Shown here one piece after another: positions 36,374-43,832 of a stretch of DNA of 44,136 bases (position 1 is the stretch's first letter; every line of letters starts with the position of its first letter). This stretch comes from an uncultured Clostridia bacterium. GTDB taxonomy: Bacteria; Bacillota; Clostridia; UBA1381. The notes beneath the pieces are model-generated. The model was not told the DNA's origin, made no database searches, and saw only the letters and a program-made list of their open reading frames with translations. The DNA is taken from contig CALXQE010000096.1 of NCBI GenBank assembly GCA_944390495.1, positions 24,001 to 68,136 on the forward strand. Reading direction: 5' to 3'. Both the position numbers and the translations under genes were made by a program.

Positions 36374-37399
36374 ATGAAAAATTTAAGAAAACTATTAACA
36401 ATGTCTATTGCGGCAGTTATGTGTGCAGGTGCTATTGCCGGTTGCTCAAATAGCGGCAGTATAGGCGGGGCTGACGGACCGACAGATATTAAAGTTACAG
36501 ACAACTATAAAATAGGTGTTTTGCAGTATGCAGACCATCCGTCACTTGATAATTGCCGTGAAGGTTTCAAGTTGGGACTTGACGAGGCAGGTATACAGTA
36601 CGAACTTACTGAACAATCGGCAAAAAATGATGACGCAACCAATACTCAGATTGCACAGCAGTTTGCATCACAGGGAATGGATCTTGTGTGCGGTATAGCA
36701 ACACCGTCAGCACAGGCTTGCTACAATGCCTGTTATGAATCAGGTATTCCTGTAATATTTAATGCAGTTTCAGATCCTGTTATGGCAAAGCTTGCTGAAA
36801 GTGATACACAGGCAATGAAGGGGATTACAGGTATAAGTGATATGCTGCCTGTTGAGGAACAGTTAAAACTTATACGTGAAATGCTTCCGGATGCAAAGAA
36901 AATTGGTATTCTTTATACAACAAGCGAGGCAAATTCAGTTGCAACAATTAAAAGCTATAAGGAAAAGGTTGGAGAATACGGATTTGAACTTGTTGAAAAG
37001 GGTATAACAAACGCAGCCGAAATACCACAGGCTATTGATTTGCTTGTAAATGAAGTTGACTGTATTTCAAATATGACAGATAATACAGTTGTAGCAAACC
37101 TTCCTGTACTTATTGAAAAAGCAACAGCTAAAAATATACCTGTATTCGGCAGTGAAGAGGAACAGGTAGGTAACGGCTGTATAGCGTCAGCCGGTATAGA
37201 CTATATTGAACTTGGTAAAAAAGCCGGTAAAATGGCTGCAAGAGTTTTGCAAGGTGAAGATATAACAACTATACCTTATGAAACTATGACAGAAAGCAAG
37301 GTAACTATCAATACTGATGTTGCCGCTAAAATAGGAGTAACAATCCCTCAGTCAATAACAGACAGGGCAGAGGTTAAAAACGCTCCGTCACAGTCATGA
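36374..37399 (+). CDS. TrpX-type ABC transporter substrate-binding lipoprotein
   Basis: A 341-residue lipoprotein (signal peptide with IAGC, Cys24, then a Gly/Ser linker) of the ABC_sub_bind family: IGVLQYADHPSLDNCREGFK, SDPVMAKL, KKIGILYTTSEANS, GSEEEQVGNGCIAS. Known relatives import tryptophan or other aromatic compounds (TrpXYZ) or remain unassigned; the ligand here is not certain. AAAGGAAG precedes the ATG. The stop overlaps the permease start by ATGA. Confidence 0.85.
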   Translation: MKNLRKLLTMSIAAVMCAGAIAGCSNSGSIGGADGPTDIKVTDNYKIGVLQYADHPSLDNCREGFKLGLDEAGIQYELTEQSAKNDDATNTQIAQQFASQGMDLVCGIATPSAQACYNACYESGIPVIFNAVSDPVMAKLAESDTQAMKGITGISDMLPVEEQLKLIREMLPDAKKIGILYTTSEANSVATIKSYKEKVGEYGFELVEKGITNAAEIPQAIDLLVNEVDCISNMTDNTVVANLPVLIEKATAKNIPVFGSEEEQVGNGCIASAGIDYIELGKKAGKMAARVLQGEDITTIPYETMTESKVTINTDVAAKIGVTIPQSITDRAEVKNAPSQS

Positions 37400-38301
37400 T
37401 AGATATAGCATCAATAGCAATAGGAATTTTAGAGCAGGGATTTATTTACGGAATAATGGCTATGGGTGTTTACATCACCTATACAATACTTGATTTCCCC
37501 GATTTGTCTGTTGACGGAACATTCCCTCTCGGTATAGCTGTATCGTTTGTAATGATAAACAGCGGACTAAATCCATGGCTTGCACTTATTGCAGCTTTTG
37601 CGGCAGGGGGTATAGCAGGTTCATTTACCGGATTTTTAAATGTGAAACTCAAAATCAGAAACTTGCTTTGCGGTATTCTTACAATGACTGCACTGTATTC
37701 TATAAATTACAGTATAGTCGGTAAGGCGTCAGATTTTTTGAGTATGGACGCAGTTACAATATTTTCACAGACTTCACCGATTTTCGGCGGTGCATTGGCA
37801 CCATTTTCTAAGCTTATAGTAATAGCTGTGATTGCAATTATTGCAAAGCTTGCACTTGACTGGTATTTACGCACAAAATCAGGATTTTTGCTAAGAAGCG
37901 TAGGTGATAATGAAGGACTTGTTATTACACTTGCAAAAAATCCAGGCACTATCAAAATAATAGGTCTTGCTATTTCAAATGGGCTTGTGGCTCTTGCCGG
38001 TGCCGTTTACTGTCAGTACGGTAAATCATTTAATGTATCGTCAGGTACAGGTACAGTTGTTATGGGTTTGGCAGCCGTTATTATAGGTGCAACTGTATTT
38101 AGAAAAATTAAGTTTGTAAAGGTTACCACAGGTGTAATTTTCGGTATGATTGTATATAAGGCTTGTATATCTATTGCACTTGCCGCAGGACTTCGTTCAC
38201 AGGATACAAACCTTATGATTACAATATTGTTTGTACTTACACTTGTTTTAAATGAATTTGTATTTAAAAAGAAGAAAGCCGGGGTGAAAAAAGATGCTTG
38301 A
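37396..38301 (+). CDS. ABC transporter permease of the TrpX-type importer
   Basis: A 301-residue BPD_transp_2 family permease with about eight hydrophobic helices. The motif PDLSVDGTFPLG near the start and the final Lys-rich tail are typical of TrpY-like permeases. It is coupled to the binding-protein gene by ATGA and overlaps the ATPase gene by 8 bases. Confidence 0.88.
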   Translation: MIDIASIAIGILEQGFIYGIMAMGVYITYTILDFPDLSVDGTFPLGIAVSFVMINSGLNPWLALIAAFAAGGIAGSFTGFLNVKLKIRNLLCGILTMTALYSINYSIVGKASDFLSMDAVTIFSQTSPIFGGALAPFSKLIVIAVIAIIAKLALDWYLRTKSGFLLRSVGDNEGLVITLAKNPGTIKIIGLAISNGLVALAGAVYCQYGKSFNVSSGTGTVVMGLAAVIIGATVFRKIKFVKVTTGVIFGMIVYKACISIALAAGLRSQDTNLMITILFVLTLVLNEFVFKKKKAGVKKDA

Positions 38302-39067
38302 GCTTTCAAACATACATAAAACCTTTAATCAAGGTACAATAGATGAAAAAGTGCTTTTTTCAGATTTTAACTTGACAATAAATGATGGAGATTTTGTCGG
38401 TGTAATCGGTTCAAACGGTTCAGGTAAAACAACGATGCTTAATATTGTTGCAGGAGATATGCCTATTGACAGCGGAAGTGTAAAACTTGACGGCGTGGAA
38501 ATAGGTAAGCTTAAAAATTATAAGCGTGCTGCAAAAATAGGACGTGTTTTTCAGAATCCTTCAATGGGTACATGTCCGTCTATGACGATATGGGAAAATA
38601 TGTCAATAGCTGATAATAAGGGAAAAAGTTTTGGTCTGTCCTTTGGTCTTAACAGAAAAAGAAAGGATTTTTACCGCAGTCAGCTTGAACTTTTAGGTAT
38701 GGGGTTAGAAGATAGATTAAATACTCAGGCAGGCTCGCTTTCAGGTGGTCAAAGACAGGCGTTGGCACTTATTATGGCTACTATGATACGTCCTGACCTG
38801 TTGCTTTTAGATGAACATACTGCCGCTCTTGACCCTAAGTCATCGGATACTGTGATGATGCTAACAGAGAAGATTGTTCGTGAAAAGAAAATAACAACAC
38901 TTATGGTAACACATAATTTGCGTCATGCAGTTGAATACGGTACAAGAACTATCATGATGCACGACGGTAATGCAATCATTGATGTCAGCGGTGCGGAAAA
39001 AGACGGGATGACTATAAATGATTATTTAAAGGTGTTTAACGAGATTAGTATTGAATGTGGAAACTAA
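38294..39067 (+). CDS. ABC transporter ATP-binding protein of the TrpX-type importer
   Basis: A 257-residue ATPase with Walker A GSNGSGKTT, Q-loop GRVFQNPSMGTCPSMT, signature LSGGQRQAL, Walker B LLLLDEHTAALDP (His where most have Pro, usual in this subgroup) and H-loop VTHNLRHA. It is the last gene of the three-gene importer operon. Confidence 0.9.
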   Translation: MLELSNIHKTFNQGTIDEKVLFSDFNLTINDGDFVGVIGSNGSGKTTMLNIVAGDMPIDSGSVKLDGVEIGKLKNYKRAAKIGRVFQNPSMGTCPSMTIWENMSIADNKGKSFGLSFGLNRKRKDFYRSQLELLGMGLEDRLNTQAGSLSGGQRQALALIMATMIRPDLLLLDEHTAALDPKSSDTVMMLTEKIVREKKITTLMVTHNLRHAVEYGTRTIMMHDGNAIIDVSGAEKDGMTINDYLKVFNEISIECGN

Positions 39068-39072
39068 TATAT

Positions 39073-39097
39073 AAAACGGGGCATTTGCCTCGTTTTT
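39073..39097 (+). terminator. Intrinsic terminator after the ABC operon
   Basis: The stem AAAACGGGGC/GCCTCGTTTT contains one G-T pair and is followed by a T run. Confidence 0.88.
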
Positions 39098-39205
39098 TTA
39101 TAAAATAAAAAGTGAAATGAAAAGTGAGATTTAAAGAGCTTTAAAGAGAATAAGCAAGATAATAGGAGATTGTATATTGATTTATTAAAAATTTTTAAAA
39201 AAGTG

Positions 39206-39234
39206 TTGACATTAGCACAAAAAGGTAGTAAAAT
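39206..39234 (+). promoter_or_regulatory. Promoter for rplM-rpsI
   Basis: TTGACA at 39206-39211 and TAAAAT at 39229-39234 have a 17-base spacer. Confidence 0.85.
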
Positions 39235-39239
39235 AGCCG

Positions 39240-39270
39240 TTGTGAGTTAAAGCATGAGAGGCTTTAACAT
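39240..39270 (+). promoter_or_regulatory. Hairpin in the rplM leader, candidate L13 autoregulatory site
   Basis: An 8-bp perfect stem GTTAAAGC (39246-39253) with GCTTTAAC (39261-39268) and a 7-base loop stands near the 5' end of the message. Firmicutes have an L13 leader at this place; whether this one belongs to that family was not tested. Confidence 0.5.
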
Positions 39271-39300
39271 AGGATAGATTAAGTATAGGAGGAAACTACT

Positions 39301-39741
39301 ATGAATTCAAGTTATTTGCAGAAGCCGCAAGACGTTGAAAGAAAGTGGTATGTTGTTGACGCAGCAAATAAGCCGCTTGGACGTGTTGCTGCAACAGTAG
39401 CAAGCATACTAAGAGGTAAGCACTTACCAACATTTACACCGAATGTAGATTGCGGTGACCATGTTATCGTTATTAACGCTGATAAGATTGTTCTTACAGG
39501 TAACAAAATTAATCAGAAGATTCGTTATTATCACACAGGCTGGGTAGGCGGAATTAAGGAAATCCACTACAATAAGCTTATGGCTGAAAATCCGGAAAAG
39601 GCTGTTATGTATGCAGTAAACGGAATGCTTCCTAACAACACTCTTGGAAGAAAGGCTCTTACAAGACTTCGTGTTTACAAGGGTGAAGATCATGAGCATC
39701 AGGCACAAAATCCTATCGCATGGACAGGCGAAATAAAGTAA
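39301..39741 (+). CDS. rplM: 50S ribosomal protein L13
   Basis: A 146-residue protein of full family length. Typical segments are [53 protein letters not shown] and [27 protein letters not shown] precedes the ATG. It is the first gene of the conserved rplM-rpsI operon, with rpsI 14 bases later. Confidence 0.98.
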   Translation: MNSSYLQKPQDVERKWYVVDAANKPLGRVAATVASILRGKHLPTFTPNVDCGDHVIVINADKIVLTGNKINQKIRYYHTGWVGGIKEIHYNKLMAENPEKAVMYAVNGMLPNNTLGRKALTRLRVYKGEDHEHQAQNPIAWTGEIK

Positions 39742-39755
39742 GGAGGACAAATTAA

Positions 39756-40151
39756 ATGGCTAAAGAACAATACTACGGTACAGGTAGAAGAAAGTCTTCT
39801 GTTGCAAGAGTTCGTCTTGTTCCGGGCAACGGAAGTATTACAATAAACGGTAGATCAATCGACGATTACTTCGGTCTTGAAACATTGAAGCTTATCGTTC
39901 GTCAACCACTTGCACTTACAAAGACATCAGATAAGTTTGATGTAATCGCAAAGGTTGAAGGCGGCGGTTTCACAGGTCAAGCTGGTGCAATCCGTCACGG
40001 TATTTCAAGAGCTCTTCTTGAAGTTGATACAGAAGCTTACAGAGCTGATCTTAAGGCTGCTGGATTCCTTACAAGAGACTCAAGAATGAAGGAAAGAAAG
40101 AAGTACGGCTTAAAAGCTGCTCGTCGTGCTCCTCAGTTCTCAAAGAGATAA
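39756..40151 (+). CDS. rpsI: 30S ribosomal protein S9
   Basis: A 131-residue protein with the usual start ([19 protein letters not shown]), [20 protein letters not shown] and the essential basic tail RAPQFSKR, which reaches the tRNA in the P site. The tail is intact although a mobile element begins immediately downstream, so integration has preserved or restored the end of the gene. AAGGAGG precedes the ATG. Confidence 0.98.
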   Translation: MAKEQYYGTGRRKSSVARVRLVPGNGSITINGRSIDDYFGLETLKLIVRQPLALTKTSDKFDVIAKVEGGGFTGQAGAIRHGISRALLEVDTEAYRADLKAAGFLTRDSRMKERKKYGLKAARRAPQFSKR

Positions 40152-40271
40152 TCTGCGGGAATTTCACAACTTCAAAAAGCCTTTATTTACGAGGTTTTTG
40201 GAGCATTGGGATGTTGTGGATTGTCGCAAAAAGTGTACAACAAGTAACACACAAGCGACAAACAAGCAACA
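40140..40271 (+). other. Left attachment region of the integrated element, with arm-type repeats
   Basis: The element starts at or just inside the rpsI end. ACAAGTAACA (40240-40249), ACAAGCGACA (40251-40260) and ACAAGCAACA (40262-40271) recur with an 11-base period, one helical turn, as expected of integrase arm-binding sites. TTGTCGC at 40221-40227 is an inverted copy of part of the middle repeat. The exact core crossover cannot be fixed because the right end is outside the window. Confidence 0.6.
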
Positions 40272-40298
40272 AAATTCTCAATTAAATAAGAGATTAAT

Positions 40299-40337
40299 AG
40301 GGATGTTTTTCTGTACAAGAAAGACATCTCTTTTTTT
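40299..40337 (+). terminator. Intrinsic terminator between rpsI and the integrase gene
   Basis: The stem AGGGATGT-t-TTTCT with AGAAA-g-ACATCTCT is followed by seven T's on the plus strand. It would stop rplM-rpsI transcripts from reading antisense into the integrase gene. Confidence 0.75.
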
Positions 40338-41388
40338 AAATTTTGTTAATTGTATTTATAAGATCCTCAATATCCAAATGGGTGTATACTTTTTCAGTGA
40401 GCGTCATAGCACTGGAATGACCAACTATTTTCTTTATTGTTGTTTGGTCAACTTTTGCTTCTGCAAGCATTGATATGCAAGTGTGTCTGCAACAATGCGG
40501 AGTTTGTTCAAGCCCTAAATTTTTCATGAGCGGTAAGAAATAACTGTCGTAATAATTGCGATATTTGAATTGTTCGCCATTTTCCGTATGTAAAAGATAT
40601 TCGCTGTCCGTATCGTGATACCAAGATTTGAAGAATGGCAAGATCTTATCAGCAATTGGAACTTTTCTGATGCCATTTTCAGTTTTACTGGATAATACCT
40701 CAAAATATTGTTTGTCAAGAAAAACATCTTTCTTTTTTAAATTAAGAAGTTCTGATATTCTTACACCGGTATAAATTAGCATCAGTATAGTTTGATAATA
40801 CTTATCATCTTTTAATTCCCAAAAGCGTTTAATATCGTCTTTTGTAAACTTGTTTCTATCCATTTTGTTAGGATTGCGGTTTTTGTATTTTACTATATCT
40901 ACAAATTCCGAATAGTCTTTATAGCAAATATCGTTTTTCATAGCATAGCTATACATTTGACCAAACAATACCTTTAATTTTCGTAATGTAGGATAGTTTT
41001 TGCCGCAATTATCAACTACATACTGTAAATCAGCAAGTCTTATTTCTCTAAATGCTTTCTTATACAATACTCCGCATAGCTTATAAGAAGCATTATATCC
41101 GTTAATATTTGATTTTGATATTGTTGGAAATTTACTCTCAGACCATTTCTTAAATACTTCTTGGAAAGTTGTTTTTGTATTTAATAAATCAAGTGGATTT
41201 TTGTTGAACTCCGCAAGCATTTGAAGTCCGTCTGATTTTGTGGGTGCATAGCCTATGATTAAATAGTCTTGAACCTGTTTATCCTTTTCTTTGTCATAAT
41301 GCCAACCGGCAGTTTTTCTGACAAGGTACAGATTTCTTCTTTTTCCGGATAATTTTATGACGCTCCCATATCCGTTGGGTAATCTCAA
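40336..41388 (-). CDS. int: Tyrosine recombinase (integrase) of the mobile element
   Basis: A 350-residue phage-type integrase. Residues 1-65 form an arm-binding type N-terminus, about 70-170 the SAM-like core-binding domain, and the C-terminal domain holds the catalytic set Arg210 (YTGVRISELL), Lys235 (SSKTENG), His298 and Arg301 (PHCCRHTC), His324 (VGHSS) and Tyr335 (EKVYTH). The start is a TTG at 41388 behind AAAGGAGG. It points towards rpsI and ends at the attachment region, as integrases normally do. It should insert and, with Xis, excise the element. Confidence 0.93.
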   Translation of the reverse strand: MRLPNGYGSVIKLSGKRRNLYLVRKTAGWHYDKEKDKQVQDYLIIGYAPTKSDGLQMLAEFNKNPLDLLNTKTTFQEVFKKWSESKFPTISKSNINGYNASYKLCGVLYKKAFREIRLADLQYVVDNCGKNYPTLRKLKVLFGQMYSYAMKNDICYKDYSEFVDIVKYKNRNPNKMDRNKFTKDDIKRFWELKDDKYYQTILMLIYTGVRISELLNLKKKDVFLDKQYFEVLSSKTENGIRKVPIADKILPFFKSWYHDTDSEYLLHTENGEQFKYRNYYDSYFLPLMKNLGLEQTPHCCRHTCISMLAEAKVDQTTIKKIVGHSSAMTLTEKVYTHLDIEDLINTINKI

Positions 41389-41432
41389 TTCTCCAAAACC
41401 TCCTTTAAGTTAAATTATATATGATAAAGAGC

Positions 41433-42074
41433 TTATTGCTCGTTATCGTCTTTTTGTAGTGCTTTTCTTTCCACTTCTTCACGAAGCTTTTGTAATTTTT
41501 GCCTATCCAATTCATTACGTCGTTCTAAAAATGTTCTTCTATCCAACTTTTCATATACCTTATCTGTAAGAGTGCATTTACTGTATAATTTGATTTTCAT
41601 ATCTTCCCATGCTTGATATGCTTCATAGTCCATCCAATAAGTTTTTAACGCTTCTCTGTTGTTTAAAAATGTTTCCATAACAATGCAGAAATCAGCGTTG
41701 TACATGGCTTCCGCATCTTGACCGTCAAATGTAAAAGAGCATTGCCATTTCCCATCTTTACCAACTCTTTTAATTTCCATATTATAAGAAATTTCATTTT
41801 TTCTATCAATTTCAAAGAAAAATGCGAGAACATCAGATAAAGTTTCAACTTTTATATGAGAGGTATCATATCCTATCAAATAATTAAGTGTAGTATTTAA
41901 TACTTCCGAAATTTCTGCTAATGTAGAAAGAGGAATGTCAATTTCTCCGCTTTCGTATTTTTGTATTGTTCTTAAAGATTTGCCGAGTTTATCCGCTAAA
42001 TCTGATTGATTTATTCGATTATACTTGCGAACAGCAGCTATTCGTTCGCCTACAAGTTTATTTATTTCATTCAC
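41433..42074 (-). CDS. XRE-family repressor of the element
   Basis: A 213-residue protein with an N-terminal helix-turn-helix of the Xre/cI type (about 8-65: NQSDLADKLGKSLRTIQKYESGEIDIPLSTLAEI) and a C-terminal region without a recognised domain, ending in a charged coiled-coil-like tail. The start is a GTG at 42074 behind AGAGGTGA. It is divergent from the xis-like gene, with a shared operator region, and is followed 44 bases later by int. It probably keeps the element quiet. Confidence 0.85.
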   Translation of the reverse strand: MNEINKLVGERIAAVRKYNRINQSDLADKLGKSLRTIQKYESGEIDIPLSTLAEISEVLNTTLNYLIGYDTSHIKVETLSDVLAFFFEIDRKNEISYNMEIKRVGKDGKWQCSFTFDGQDAEAMYNADFCIVMETFLNNREALKTYWMDYEAYQAWEDMKIKLYSKCTLTDKVYEKLDRRTFLERRNELDRQKLQKLREEVERKALQKDDNEQ

Positions 42075-42094
42075 TATATATCACCTCTGAAGTT

Positions 42095-42123
42095 ATTATA
42101 CCATATCGAGTTATGAAATTCAA
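42095..42123 (-). promoter_or_regulatory. Promoter for the repressor-int transcript
   Basis: On the minus strand, TTGAAT (42123-42118) and TATAAT (42100-42095) have a 17-base spacer. Confidence 0.75.
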
Positions 42124-42127
42124 GTAC

Positions 42128-42218
42128 ATATACGAATTTTAATTACGTAATTTTTTAAAAAAAGTATTGATAAGGCATAAAACTTCGTATATAATATGAA
42201 CACGTATTAAAAGTACGT
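42128..42218. promoter_or_regulatory. Operator region between repressor and xis-like gene
   Basis: The region carries TATACGAA and its inverse TTCGTATA (42185-42192, on the -10), the perfect palindrome AATTACGTAATT (42141-42152), and ACGTA-N7-TACGT (42202-42218). The clustered ACGTA/TTCGTA elements flank both divergent promoters, as cI-type operators do. Confidence 0.5.
42167..42195 (+). promoter_or_regulatory. Promoter for the xis-like gene and the right-hand element genes
   Basis: TTGATA at 42167-42172 and TATAAT at 42190-42195 have a 17-base spacer. Confidence 0.8.
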
Positions 42219-42242
42219 AAAAGGTGCAGGGAGGTGATAAGT

Positions 42243-42479
42243 ATGAACGACAAGAGAACATTCGTAGAACTGCCGAATTTTACAGGGAGAAATGTTCCGA
42301 TAACTGAAATCGCAAAGGCGATAGGTAAAGATGCTCAATATGTAAGAATTGGATTGCAGCAAGGTATATTAAAGTTTGGATATGCAATGAAAATAGGAAA
42401 TTCAAGTGAGTTCAATTACTATTGCCCAGATAAGAAGGTGTGGGAAGAAACAGGATATTTTAGAGATACCTCAAAGTAA
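42243..42479 (+). CDS. Small Xis-like DNA-binding protein
   Basis: A 78-residue protein of the kind found beside integrases in Firmicute elements. It contains a helix-turn-helix-like part (ITEIAKAIGKDAQYVRIGLQQGIL) and ends with YYCPDKKVWEETGYF. The ATG at 42243 follows GGGAGGTGATAAGT; a GTG nine bases earlier lies inside the ribosome binding site. It is likely a recombination directionality or regulatory protein, by context. Confidence 0.7.
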   Translation: MNDKRTFVELPNFTGRNVPITEIAKAIGKDAQYVRIGLQQGILKFGYAMKIGNSSEFNYYCPDKKVWEETGYFRDTSK

Positions 42480-42524
42480 ACTTTGTTTGGGGAATTTTGT
42501 ATATTTATATGGAGGTGGTTATAT

Positions 42525-42821
42525 GTGAGTGGAAATTTCTTTAAGATGGATAATGATATTTTTAGGTGTGGGTTAACGGCTTATGAGTTTATAGTGTATT
42601 CGTATCTTATTATGAAAGCAGACAGAAAGACAATGACTTGCTATCCAGCGGTTACGAAAATTGCATCAGAATGTAATATGAGTGTATCGCAGGTGAGAAA
42701 AGTTACAGCGTCATTAGTAGATAAGAAATTTATAACAAAGAAAATGCGATACCGTAAAACTAATAATGGTAAAAATCATCAGACGAGCAATCTATATCAC
42801 ATAGAGCCATTGCCTGTATAA
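42525..42821 (+). CDS. Helix-turn-helix protein, RepA N-terminal-like
   Basis: A 98-residue protein beginning at GTG 42525, placed by GGAGGTGG at 42511-42518. The sequence (NFFKMDNDIFRCGLTAYEFIVYSYLI, then CYPAVTKIASECNMSVSQVRKVTASLVDKKFI) matches the HTH_36-type winged helix that usually opens replication-initiator-like proteins of Firmicute plasmids and ICEs. It stops after SNLYHIEPLPV, without the long C-terminal part expected of such proteins. Confidence 0.72.
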   Translation: MSGNFFKMDNDIFRCGLTAYEFIVYSYLIMKADRKTMTCYPAVTKIASECNMSVSQVRKVTASLVDKKFITKKMRYRKTNNGKNHQTSNLYHIEPLPV

Positions 42822-42848
42822 TACGGAGAGGGTATATCCGTATTATAC
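42816..42848. repeat. Perfect 12-bp inverted repeat between the two replication-type genes
   Basis: GTATAATACGGA (42816-42827) and TCCGTATTATAC (42837-42848) are separated by nine bases. The left arm contains the stop codon of the HTH gene. No T run follows, so it is not a classical terminator; it may be an operator, an RNA-processing hairpin or a replication structure. Confidence 0.7.
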
Positions 42849-42945
42849 ACCCACTCCTTGTATGATAAAGATGGGAAATAAATATATCAATAACCAGTTA
42901 ACAATACTCATTTATCAAAAACCACTACAACAAGAAGGTGAGATT

Positions 42946-43299
42946 GTGGATTTAGAAACAGAAAAATTTATTTATTATCTGGATAAATGTTATTTTCATT
43001 CGGAACGAGATAAAGAATTTTCATCTGAAACTGAAAAGAAACTAGCAAGAACAGCTATGGAATTACTTTGGAACAAGGAAAGTATAAAAGTGAATGATAC
43101 TACATATTCGAGTAAGGAAATAAGGCAAAAATTACTTGATGAAATGATGCCAGAGATTCTGGATAGAGCCGTTGAGGTTTATCGTGAAGCTAAGGGGGTA
43201 AAATGTGAATCTGCGTATCTGGCAGGGTGCATATTCAGAACGCTTATAAATTACGATGCGTATATTGAAAGATTATTCCGACAAACTTTTACGAATTAA
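42946..43299 (+). CDS. DUF6017-like protein, RepA C-terminal-like
   Basis: A protein of about 118 residues. The pattern AMELLWNKESIKVNDTTYSSKEIRQKLL, later AVEVYREAKGVKCESAYLAGCIFRTLINY, resembles the DUF6017 module that normally ends replication-initiator-like proteins, but I could not run a profile search. I choose the GTG at 42946, behind AAGGTGAG; an in-frame ATG at 42862 has no ribosome binding site. With the preceding HTH gene it looks like one initiator protein encoded in two pieces. Confidence 0.55.
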   Translation: MDLETEKFIYYLDKCYFHSERDKEFSSETEKKLARTAMELLWNKESIKVNDTTYSSKEIRQKLLDEMMPEILDRAVEVYREAKGVKCESAYLAGCIFRTLINYDAYIERLFRQTFTN

Positions 43300-43314
43300 A
43301 TTTTATAGACTATT

Positions 43315-43341
43315 ACACAGAAATGTGGTGCATCTCTGTGT
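43315..43341. repeat. Hairpin upstream of tnpV
   Basis: ACACAGA-a-ATG pairs with CAT-c-TCTGTGT around a five-base loop, 46 bases before the tnpV start. Function unknown; no T run follows. Confidence 0.5.
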
Positions 43342-43387
43342 GGTGGTTGAAGAAAGTATACTAAAACTTTTAGAGGAGGTACTATTT

Positions 43388-43744
43388 ATGAAAGAGAAAT
43401 TTGTTGAAAACGGAATTGAATATGTTAAAAACGGAGATTATTATGTACCGAATTTCAATGCGTCGGAAGAACAGTATCGAATAGGGAAATATGGTATGCT
43501 AAGACGGGCATATCTTAAAAATCACCGACATGCCAAATATTCTGTACTACTTATTACTGGTGAATTAAATAATCATCTGCATGATGTTGATGTTGAAGCC
43601 GGAAAAATTATTGACCAATTTATAAAATCAGCAAAGAAAAATGCACCTGAAAAAACAACTAAGCAGATGGAATGGGTTGGCTATATGAACAATGTAAAGA
43701 AGTGTGCAGAGGAGATTATATACAAAAAGATACTTTATATATAA
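43388..43744 (+). CDS. TnpV family transposon-encoded protein
   Basis: A 118-residue protein with the TnpV pattern: a start such as KFVENGIEYVKNGDYYVPNF, then RIGKYGMLRRAYLKNHR, LITGELNNHLHDVDVEA and a final MEWVGYMNNVKKCAEEII. TnpV proteins are encoded by Tn4451- and Tn1549-like elements of Clostridia; their function is unknown. The ATG at 43388 follows AGAGGAGGTA, which rules out the longer upstream reading frame. Confidence 0.85.
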   Translation: MKEKFVENGIEYVKNGDYYVPNFNASEEQYRIGKYGMLRRAYLKNHRHAKYSVLLITGELNNHLHDVDVEAGKIIDQFIKSAKKNAPEKTTKQMEWVGYMNNVKKCAEEIIYKKILYI

Positions 43745-43832
43745 TGTAATAGCAAGCACTGAATTTGGCATTACAAATTCGATTTTTAAGGGATACCCCT
43801 AACACCCCAAGTACAGAAAGGATGGTGAAATT
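43745..43832 (+). other. Candidate origin of transfer upstream of mobC
   Basis: The 88-base gap before mobC carries nested inverted repeats (TGTAAT with ATTACA; GAATTTG 43761-43767 with CAAATTC 43774-43780), followed by GGGATACCCCTAACACCCC. An inverted repeat next to such a C/A-rich segment, directly before a MobC gene, is the layout of MOBP-type oriT regions. The nick site is not proven. Confidence 0.45.

Noticed and set aside
39206-39225. Partial CIRCE-like TTAGCAC before rplM
   Set aside because: Only one half-site is present, overlapping the -35/spacer, and the inverted GTGCTAA partner is missing.
43256-43387. N-terminal extension of TnpV
   Set aside because: TnpV proteins start at the M-K-E-K-F type N-terminus, which here has a strong AGAGGAGGTA site.
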